A stretch of DNA of 64,000 bases from positions 11,241,145 to 11,305,144 of the forward strand of contig NC_088654.1 in the NCBI RefSeq assembly GCF_964019385.1, written 5' to 3'. How positions within the stretch are numbered: position 1 is the first letter of the stretch; every line of letters begins with the position of its first letter. Positions 55,914 through 64,000 of the stretch are shown here, piece after piece. The translations under genes were made by a program, and so were the position numbers. Origin of the DNA: Sycon ciliatum. Lineage: Eukaryota > Porifera > Calcarea > Leucosolenida > Sycettidae. Under the pieces are notes generated by a model. It did no database searches and was not told where the DNA came from. It worked only from the letters and a program-made list of their open reading frames with translations.

Positions 55914-57256
55914 CCCTCATCAGTTGAGCCTGAGTAGGCTGGGGAAGATTGTGCCTGAACCTGACCAGCTTCTACAGCATTCAGTAGCTGCACAATCAGT
56001 AGGTTGAACCGTTCTGAGGTTTGCGTGGCGTTGCCAGCACAATCCCGCCAGCCCAGCCCTCCAGGACAAGTTTCAAAGTGCTCCTGGAAACACCACCCGC
56101 CTTCAGGAGGACAGGGTTTGCGCCTCCCGCTAGCCCGGTCAGCAGCAGGGGCATCCCGTCCATCGCACTGTGGTACCGTCCTCTGGAACACCCTCGATTG
56201 TGCCTGAAGAGCGCCACTCGTAGACCCGGGTGCTCGAATGAGATACAGGGTACCAAAACAGAAACAGCCTGAAATTGTACCTAAACTTATTCCGATTTCG
56301 TTTAGTTTTTACAAATACCATCAACATACGGCCCGCTAACGGTATGCCAAATTTCAGCTCTGCCCGGTAAACGGTTTTTGAAATACTCGCGACCCACTTT
56401 TTGTTGGGTCCTTGATTCGAGGATGTGGGTCCACGGTACGGTGCTGCCAAAGACCTGCTGAATCTGCGGCTCCACTGACCATCTTGCTCTCAAAAACGAA
56501 GTAGTAAGTTACTACTCCCTGCCCTCAACTGCCATACCAAGCGTAGACGATGGTAGACTCGTGTGCTTGAATCGGAGACGATCTGACGAGTTTGCTGTTT
56601 CTGATTCGAGCACCCAATTTTCAAGTAAAAAATCCGAAGGAAATACGACTATTTTACTGCGTGCTGTAGCTTGTGTTGTAGCGCACCCAGGTTCTGAATT
56701 CCTGCTAGGTGGGTCAAGCCAGACTCTCTTCCCTGTTCCATCGCCTCTCCAAAAGTATAATTATTCTGACATTGTTGAGATTTACAGATGAGAAATTGCA
56801 CACCTGTCAAATTGTATTGTATTTATTTAAAAGGATTCTCCAAAAGCAAATGGATGCTTATCACGGAAGTCTCCCACATAAATATCGCAAGAAAAATGGG
56901 GAAATGGGGAGAGGAGAGTGGAAGATGAAGCATGGGAAGAAGGGAAACAAGTACCTAAATATCGAGGTATAAAAGCAGGAAAGAAATCGACGAGGGAAGA
57001 AATCGTTTCTGATTCGAGCACCCGGGTCTACAGTGCTCTCCAGACAAAACCATCACCAGGTAGCCCCTTCCCAAAGATGCTCGCCACTTTTTTCGCAACA
57101 TTTCGTTGTTTGGGAAGAAATCGCAACTTTCTTCATTTTCGAGAACTATTTCGCAACTTTTCAGCAACCTTGGCCCCATTGCATGGGGTCAAAAGGTCAA
57201 GTCACAGACTGCATGTCGGACAAATGCCTACTCGATCATTTCTCGCCTTCCTTCAC

Positions 57257-57744
57257 TTAGGGACCATCGCAAAAGTTCGCAGAAGCCCTTGAAACGAAGA
57301 GCATACGTTTGGGGGGGAGGGAGTCGGTGCGAAAATCGCAAACCGGGCTTCAATTCAAAAAAGTATTGACGACATAGGAGCTGTAGGATTAGCATGCCAT
57401 CACAGCCGGCGTAGATCGCTTGAATGTGAAAGCAATATACACCAGTCAACGTTCATTGTAATGCTCAAAGGATACAACTGCATAGCTCTAGCTGTTCTCG
57501 TTCTTAGATCACCCACTGCAAGCTGCAAGGTGATATCATCGTTGCATTTATAAAGTGCTGCACATTGTTACACACTGATACAACAATGCTTGTGTAGTAT
57601 AATTATTATGTGTGAGCATCCAAGTGAAAAAATGAAGCCCATATTGTGACTGTCGTTTCGTTTGAGGGGGGAGGGAGGGGGGTCAGGCCCGAAACTCACG
57701 GTCTTCGTTTCGGGGGCTTCTGCGAACTTTTGCGATGGTCCCTT
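57257..57744. mobile_element. 488-bp MITE with AAGGGACCATC-type ends
   Basis: AGGGACCATCGCAAAAGTTC... / ...GAACTTTTGCGATGGTCCCT; arms extend through GCAGAAGCCC and CGAAACGAAGA. Confidence 0.85.
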
Positions 57745-59389
57745 ACATGTAAGCTGCAGAGTCCAGACTCATGCCACTTGTCAGAGTAACCGGGAGTAGA
57801 CCACCACACTCCATTATTCACCCCAGTGTCTGGAGATAGGTGGATTTTGTAGAAAGAAAAAAAAAGAAGAAAAAAAGTAGATCAACGGTATTTACTTCGA
57901 AAATGCGCATTCCCTTTTCCGTCCACTGGAATGATGTAGGATACATGTAACAGGCTACTGGTACTGTGTAAACTTGTGGTTCACAGCAGTAAGGTGTGTA
58001 CGAGTTTGCTGTCGCACCACTTCTGTATTTCCTCTCCTTTTTCTGGTGGTTTTTGTACAAGAACTCTCCATTTTCAAGTAATTAGTTGCGATGTTAGCAA
58101 CTTTTGCTTTTTCTGAAATTATGGATGCGATTTCAGCAACTTGCACTTGTTTTGGCACGGTTGCGAAAAGCATAAGCTGCGAAACATTATGGCATCTTTG
58201 GGAAAGGGCTAGTGGGGGGGGGGGGGGGACACTTGTCTTTCCACTCACTCAGTCAGTGCTAACGTCGACGTCAGTACAGAACCTTTTGATCAGTGGAGGG
58301 ACACTTGTCTTTCAACTCAAACACAGTCAGTGTGGACTTCATCGTGAATGAGGAACCTTTTAAAGGTTAAGGGGGTTCGGGACAGTTAGGCCCAAAAATT
58401 TAATTTCAACATCAGCCCAATCTGACATCAGGTTTGAATAGGTACAGCCTTATATTTTCGCTTCGTAACATCAGTTTTTCAATTGCCCGAATAGGTCTTG
58501 CCAAAAACACAATTTTCCTTGATGACACAAAATGACACAAAATCCCAAAATTGATGAGAAATCGTCCATAACATCAGTTAGGACAGAAAATATGACATAA
58601 AATTTTACAGACTGTTTGAGGTATTGACTAAGATGATATCAACACCGAAAAATGTACACTTTGGTTGACGATGGGATCCAGGTCGTCATTTCCTGGAGAA
58701 GAACAAAAAGACGCCAAAAATGAAACTTTGAATATTTTTTGCAGCTTATTTTTGAGTTTGCCCCATATGTGGATACTTCAAACACGTTCTATAAGTGGGT
58801 TGGAACAGGTTTACCGCGGCGAAAATAGGGGTCACCGTGCATATTTAGGAGAAAAATCCAAAAAACTGTCAAAATTTGCCTAAAATTGGTAAATTCACGT
58901 ATCTATATTGCTTGTACTTCTCTGCTGCTGCTTTGGTCATAACTTATTGGATTTTTGGCTGTTAGGTGTTGCATAAACTCACTAGAGCCCTCGGCGTTCA
59001 GAACAATACAAGGATGGAATAGCTGAACTAGTAAATTTGCCGGAAAACCCTGGGTGCACGCATTATCGATAGGTACTTTTCTCCATGATTACTCTCCTGT
59101 TGGCACTTGGTTGTGATACATGTACATGTAGCCATGATAGCGCTTAGCACTGCCCCATATCAAACTACAATGAAAGCTGACATGTTGGAACGAATCAGAC
59201 AACATTGAGTCCTCTTGTTCTTCAACTATGTGAGCTAGAACGTGTCCCCACACTGGCAAAAATGATGGTATTTTACGGTGCGCACAAACAAGTGAAGCAC
59301 TGTGCCACAGGGCGTTCCTTACAGTTGGGTTGCTGCTGGTTCTTCGCTAGGTGTTCAGCCACCACTAATATAATATTCCTTGAGACTGT

Positions 59390-59750
59390 CACCCGCTTCT
59401 TACCTCCGACTTGCTCCTTCATCAGTCAGGAAATGGCTGGCTCACCACTTCGTTTGTAGGACAAGACAAAGTGCTTCATCACCAACCCACTGGCAGCTGC
59501 CCGCACTGCAACTGATTTAGAGAAGCACGTTGCTTGGACCAACGGTTGAAGGGTGGCCAGCCGCTTTTGCTGATGTTCTGCAAACTCCATCGCCGAACAT
59601 GCTGATGCAAAAGTGACAGAGTGCTACTGGATACTGGCATCAGGGCGAGCTTCGACAATTTCAGCTAGGGCCGCAACATCCGCAACAGCATCATGAGCAG
59701 CGAACTCATTCCCAACGATGAACTATAAATCAATCTGAGGCTGTAGCTTG
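59390..59750 (-). pseudogene. DEDDh exonuclease-like C-terminal relic
   Basis: The minus strand reads VGNEFAAHDAVADVAALAEIV, which fits the last motif of DnaQ/RNase T-type exonucleases (H-D/N-A-x-x-D-V). It is followed by SVAVRAAASGL... and KKRVTVSRNIILVVAEHL, a tail I associate with exonuclease modules found beside fish PML-like genes. Two in-frame stops break it (after DASIQ and after EPAIS). It may be a transposon passenger or a dead gene; the family assignment is from memory of the motif. Confidence 0.45.
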
Positions 59751-60261
59751 GGAGCTCCGGTATCGCGGTTTAGGGATCAGAGTGTTCACCAATCACAAAA
59801 TGCACACCATTGACACACACATCCGTGCACACATACACACACACACGCACACACACGCACACAAACACACACACATGCATGCTCTCACACGCAATAGAAC
59901 ACACGCGCGCGTACACACACACATACATTCACGCACGTGTGCGTACCCACCCACATGCATGTGCACACTCATGTGCATGAGTGGAGATGCCCGCATACAC
60001 ATGTCACACCAACATGCCCTGGGAGCGGTCATGCACGTGTGTATAGATGTGTGCGAGGGCACGTCCACATGAGCGCATATGCATGTGCATGTTCATACAT
60101 GCGTATGGTGCACACATGCACAAACATGCAGGTCTATGCAAACACACAGACGCTCGCGGCCGCCGCGCATACAGTGTGCTCATACATTTCCATAGCCATA
60201 GGGCCAATGACTCGCAAATATCATGAATAAATCTTATGAGATTGAAAAACGCACTTACCCA

Positions 60262-60643
60262 AAGCAGCGTTGGTGTTGCTTGTGGAAGCACGAGGGCCAG
60301 AGTGTTGAGCAGTTACAGGGCTATCTGTATCTATAAAATTCTCCATCCCACACTGCTGACACAGAATGACAAGTACGCTGCCCAGGTCGTACCTCTTCTC
60401 TTCAACGCAATCAATGAGCGCCAGAGGTTTGCTACATCCAGGATTCTGGCACGCAGACAATCCCACAGCCAGATACATGTACCTGAGATGAACGATTCGT
60501 CGACCGTGAAGAGGGGCACTGAACGACCTCTTCGCGGGAGTCGAATCCAGTGGCGTTAGTGATGGAGATCGCCCTTTCCGTTTTTCAGGAACTCGATCGA
60601 TCGTTTGAGTTTGCGAAGCGTCCCCCTCCTCGGCTTCTTGCAT
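60262..60643 (-). CDS. Hypothetical zinc-binding ORF, likely first exon of a transposon-type gene
   Basis: From ATG at 60643 the minus strand encodes a basic Ser/Pro-rich N-terminus and then GRRIVHLRYMYLAVGLSACQ. Two CxxC-type pairs follow (CQNPGCSKPL...; ILCQQCGM). It ends at a consensus donor (G/GTAAGT, about 60262). This pattern (GRRI..., then two zinc knuckles) resembles the N-terminal region of transposase-like proteins seen in cnidarians and sponges. No downstream exon was identified with certainty. Function unknown. Confidence 0.4.
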
Positions 60644-61184
60644 CGTCCAGTACGCAGAATGCGGGCCGCGTCGTGGGTGACGGATTACTCTCCCGCGTCT
60701 TCATCTCCACGACACGTCGGCAGGAGAACCGAGCTATCCAAAAACCGCCAATGTCAAAACAAATCCGCAAGTCCACTAGTGGCGGAGCTTCTTCCTCAAA
60801 TCTTGTCTCGACTCGAGCACGCGCTGCGAAGTCATGGTCAAACCATTTTCTGTGCATGATCGCGTCCCATTTTTCCACTCCGAAAGGCATTATTTTTCAG
60901 AAAAAAATTCGGAAATCCAACATGGCGCTAACCGTCGCGAACCTCCTGTGCAGCACAGCTTAGTCGAATAAGGCGGTGCCTTTGGTCGTTTTCTTCACGC
61001 TCATAAGTTCATAAGTACACGTGTACTTGATTGTATTTCTTCTAGCAAGATAAATGCTCGCTGTGTGCGTGATCAATAATGCTCGATGAAATCCAATCCA
61101 ATCAAGATTCAAGACGGTAGATTACATTCGGGTTTTCAACCCCTTTGCTCCCTCAAATCGATCCTCTTCCATCACCGCTTGCTA

Positions 61185-61460
61185 CCTGCGTCATGAACGA
61201 GAAAAGCGGAGGCGATACGAACAGCACGTCAAGGAGGTCGAGCGCGGAACCTTCATCCCTGTGGTTTTCGCAGCAACCGGTGGTGGATCTACTGGTCGAG
61301 CTGCTGCCGCTTTCCTCAAGAGAATAGCCGAAATGGTCTCCTACAAATCTGGTGAGCCATACTCAGCAGTGATGGCATGGATCCCCTGCAGGTTTAGCTT
61401 CGCCCTTCTTCGTGCCAGCGTGGCTTGCCTGCGTGGTGCACGACGGCTGGCTGTATTCGC
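61185..61460 (+). pseudogene. LINE ORF C-terminal relic
   Basis: Frames give REKRRRYEQHVKEVERGTF, PVVFAATGGGSTGRAAAAF and PYSAVMAWIPCRFSFALLRA. This matches the conserved LINE ORF2 tail (REKxRxYxxRVxEVExxxFTPLVF..., then SFALLRS). No RT core lies upstream. It sits between two pieces of a degenerate MITE (about 61078-61100 and 61679-61790). Confidence 0.6.
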
Positions 61461-62227
61461 ACCCGGAGGTGGCTGAGTCATCCGCTCGACTCGCTGTCTC
61501 GGAAGCTGCCAATTTGCCATACAGCACTAGACAGTAACCATGGTAACTTATGCTCTCTTGTTTATGCCCCGGCATCATTGCTTTTCTGGTATGGTACATA
61601 ATTATTGCTAATGTATCATTGTGCTACTTCTGCCCGTACAAGAGGCCGGTTCCCGTCTTTAAAAAAATCCAAGGCAGTGCACAGCCCTAGACCTGCGAAC
61701 ACTGCGCTCAGCAACAGTGCACGGCGAAAAACTATTTACTTGACTCGAGCGACTACTCCGCGAATTCATTCTGCAGCACTGTACATTGTACATTGTATAT
61801 AGCAGCCAGGGAGGCATGTAGACAGACCACTTTCTTGTTGGTGCTCGTTCTCTCCGCCGACTTGACGTGCCACTGTTTCAGAGTTTGAATATATTATTGT
61901 ATTGCACCAACTACGTGTAGTTACTTGACGTTGCAGAGAAGATGTACTTCTTCTAGTACGTCCTGTATTTATTATGCGAGCTAATGGCCATACTAGTATT
62001 TAGTCTTCAGGTCTGTTAGCCGAGTTGTATGTCCAAACTAACGTTAATTGGACAAACTGACCTCGAATTACTCGCGTGTAGCACTTTTAGACTTGGTTCA
62101 GCTGCCATAGTTAGTTGTTGATTTGATGAGCAAGACCGTGTACCGTGTGCGCTTGCTTTCAACGTACAGTAGTTAACCATAACGTTCAGATTGTGTGGCT
62201 CGTTCCTTGGATTCGATTGAGAGAACG

Positions 62228-63358
62228 ATGTCTGGCGGAGGAAGTGAAGCATATTCATTCTACAGAACAACTATCGGAGAAGAAACGTTCGACTTACCAC
62301 AGCGATATGAAAAGGCATCACTGATTGCGAAAGGAGGACAAGCTGTTGTGGTGGAGGCCTGGGACAAACGGGAAAAGCAGAAGGTTGCCATCAAGAAGAT
62401 CTGCAAGCCGTTCCAGGATGCCAGCTCGGCTAAGAACACGTTCAGGGAGATAGTTCTCATGCGCAACTTGCAGCATCCCCAGTGCATGGGCGCATTGGAC
62501 ATATTTACTTCAGCCTCAAACCTGCAAGAATTCAGCGATGTTTACCTGGTGATGCAGAAGATGGATTGTGGCTTGAGTTCTAAACTTGGCAAGCACTTGG
62601 ACCACTCTGACATAATATTAATCCTTCGTGGGATTCTTAATGGAGTCCGTTATTTGCATGCCAGAAACATCATTCACGGAGATCTAAAACCTAGCAATAT
62701 TTTGATGAATAGCGACTGCACGTTGAAGATTTCTGACTTCGGAAAGTCGCTAGTAGATGACGGAGAGGGGAATACGGGTGTAACCAGCGGGACCACTATC
62801 TATCTTGCTCCAGAAGTCATCCAGGGTGGTCATTGCGGAAAAGGTGTGGATTCTTGGGCGATCGGATGCATCCTTTCGCGGCTTCTGGGACGGCAGAGAC
62901 TGCACCAAGCTAAAGATTCTACTAACCAGCATATGATAACATCACTGGGTAGTGACGTAATGGAAACACCAGAAGATTGGATTCGCACTAATCAAGCTAA
63001 GGATCTAATATCCAAGATGCTTAAGATCAACCCTGACGAGCGCATCTCCATTGTACACGCACTTCGCCATCCATACGTCCGAAGACCGCGGAGCAGTAGG
63101 GAACCTCATCGTTCCGCCCCGGACCAGTTTACGCACACAATGTTCTCTAAAGACCGAACTGTCGAGGAATGGAAACAGATCACATATGGCGAAATCCAGA
63201 ACGCACAGGATCCCGCTCGACCCCATTTTCTCAGTGGTGAGGTTGCCGACGGTGCTCTGGCTGCTGCTGTTTTTCTTGTTCTCGTTCTTGTTGTTGTGCT
63301 TGTAGTACTTCTACTAAGAGTCGCATCACAAATGGATGTCGTCAACCTTTATAGTTAG
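62228..63358 (+). CDS. Intronless JNK/MAPK-derived protein kinase with C-terminal tail anchor
   Basis: A single open exon of 376 residues. The start is the ATG at 62228 (A at -3); the upstream in-frame GTG at 62195 is not a eukaryotic start. MAPK/JNK signature: VAIKKICKPF, REIVLMRNLQHP, LKPSNILMNSDCTLKISDFG, DLISKMLKINPDERIS, HALRHPYV and TVEEWKQITY (JNK TIEEWKELIY). Retained: Lys56, Glu74, catalytic Asp152, Lys154, Asn157, DFG 170-172, APE 194-196. Altered: the Gly loop (AKGGQAV instead of GSGAQG), HRD changed to HGD (150-152), TxY changed to TGV (183-185), and the MAPK insert of about 40 residues missing. Residues 344-363 are an unbroken Leu/Val/Ala segment with about 13 residues after it, typical of a tail anchor. 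A retrocopy of a JNK-like mRNA is likely. Activity is uncertain because catalytic residues persist but activation residues do not. Confidence 0.8.
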   Translation: MSGGGSEAYSFYRTTIGEETFDLPQRYEKASLIAKGGQAVVVEAWDKREKQKVAIKKICKPFQDASSAKNTFREIVLMRNLQHPQCMGALDIFTSASNLQEFSDVYLVMQKMDCGLSSKLGKHLDHSDIILILRGILNGVRYLHARNIIHGDLKPSNILMNSDCTLKISDFGKSLVDDGEGNTGVTSGTTIYLAPEVIQGGHCGKGVDSWAIGCILSRLLGRQRLHQAKDSTNQHMITSLGSDVMETPEDWIRTNQAKDLISKMLKINPDERISIVHALRHPYVRRPRSSREPHRSAPDQFTHTMFSKDRTVEEWKQITYGEIQNAQDPARPHFLSGEVADGALAAAVFLVLVLVVVLVVLLLRVASQMDVVNLYS

Positions 63359-63595
63359 GTTCCAGAACTCGCCTGCAAGAAGATAGTGGTGAAGAAAGAC
63401 GACAGGAGCTCGACAAGCCATGGGGCCAACATGTTCTTGCCAGTCACCCTGGATCCACGCTCAGCTATGGGCAAAGTGCATTCTCTGCAGTTGCAGTACT
63501 GTAATAGGGAGAGAGTCTCTGATCGAGCCTGTGGCAAACTGCGCGAGGCGATTGAGATACAATGTACGTGATACTAAGCCCAATGTCAACATAAG

Positions 63596-63633
63596 CAGGG
63601 AGTCGTAAAATACCGGTATTTTACGACTCCCTG
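63596..63633. mobile_element. 38-bp perfect palindrome with perfect 8-bp target duplication
   Basis: Starts CAGGGAGTCGTAAAATACCG and is fully self-complementary. Flanked on both sides by AACATAAG (63588-63595 and 63634-63641). CAGGG ends plus an 8-bp duplication fit an hAT-type insertion. Confidence 0.85.
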
Positions 63634-63839
63634 AACATAAGCATATGTGTGGGTTTCTTATGACAGAACCTGTTTTTTCTGAGCTTGTCCTTGCTGCTAC
63701 TTTTTTTGTACATCAATATCACTGATTATAATCATGAGGCGGGTCACACAAATCCATTCTGTTCCTGTCGCATCCCTGGTGATAATGGTTAGGCATGGGA
63801 AGTGTGGGATCTCACAGTTGTCTGCTTTTCTCACACATC

Positions 63840-63945
63840 GTGTCGTGCAATGTTATCGAATGAGCTGATTATTAAGTAACTGGTGGTGATAGTGGACATA
63901 GTCATTATAGCGTAACTTGTAGTTCCTTGGTCCTTTTTCTTTTGT
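63840..63945. mobile_element. Foldback F1, right half only
   Basis: TGCAATGTTATCGAATGAGC...AACTTGTAGTTCCTTGGTCC matches the right arm of 18098-18365. The following TTGGCTCTCCATCCGAGTCC is also shared with 18374-18393, so the true unit may extend further. Confidence 0.85.
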
Positions 63946-64000
63946 ATAAATAAAACCTTGGCTCTCCATCCGAGTCCAATAATGCACACCTGATGAGCCG

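Larger units (their letters stand above)
52145..62227. other. Intergenic region, repeats and dead coding relics
   Basis: Contains a 79-bp palindrome, a 161-bp tandem repeat, two foldback elements, a 532-bp TIR element, LINE tail relics, a 488-bp MITE, an exonuclease-like relic, a CA-rich tract (59815-60140) and a zinc-binding ORF. 58375-59200 is AT-rich with no recognised feature. Confidence 0.7.

Noticed and set aside
62195-62227. Upstream start of the kinase at 62195
   Set aside because: The codon is GTG and not a normal eukaryotic start; ATG at 62228 has good context.

Overview
The window reads as animal nuclear DNA. It has spliced genes with canonical GT/AG introns, very dense (CA)n/(CT)n/(G)n tracts, and dozens of short inverted-repeat transposons. 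Two deeply conserved animal genes lie head to head. A divergent, early-branching animal (for example a sponge) is plausible because both proteins are recognisable but quite diverged from vertebrate forms; that is inference, and the phylum cannot be fixed from sequence alone.

Layout. (1) 264-25178, minus strand: an ANTH/coiled-coil endocytic adaptor of the HIP1/HIP1R/Sla2 family. Twenty-five exons are resolved here; the actin-binding C-terminal half lies off the left edge. Its introns hold a reverse-transcriptase element (19575-22285), a decayed piggyBac transposase, a LINE relic and many MITEs. (2) About 25.2-33 kb: intergenic, rich in repeats, with a GC-rich candidate promoter zone near 31-33 kb. 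(3) 32986-52144, plus strand: a merlin (NF2) orthologue in 19 exons. It carries a FERM domain, a coiled coil, an unusual 217-residue Pro/Ala/Gln-rich linker in a single exon with two PPxY motifs, and a merlin-type C-terminus. One exon has a one-base frame disruption. (4) 52.2-62.2 kb: intergenic, with foldback elements and relics of LINE, exonuclease-like and zinc-binding ORFs. (5) 62228-63358, plus strand: an intronless JNK/MAPK-derived kinase that has lost the TxY tyrosine, the HRD arginine and the MAPK insert, and has gained a C-terminal hydrophobic tail anchor.

How the parts relate. Merlin links membrane and cortical actin to Hippo signalling. HIP1-type adaptors link phosphoinositides and clathrin to actin. 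Their adjacency may be chance, although a shared divergent promoter is possible. Most of the remaining sequence is mobile. One large group of MITEs shares CAG(T)...CTG ends with TA target duplications (pogo/Tigger- and mariner-like). A second group has CAGGG ends and 8-bp duplications (hAT-like), including 38-bp and 20-bp palindromic insertions that are among the smallest one could recognise.

Most promising novelties: the tail-anchored, de-regulated MAPK-like kinase; the exon-encoded 60-residue coiled-coil repeat in the HIP1-like protein; the PPxY-bearing merlin linker; and the ultra-short palindromic insertions with perfect 8-bp target duplications.
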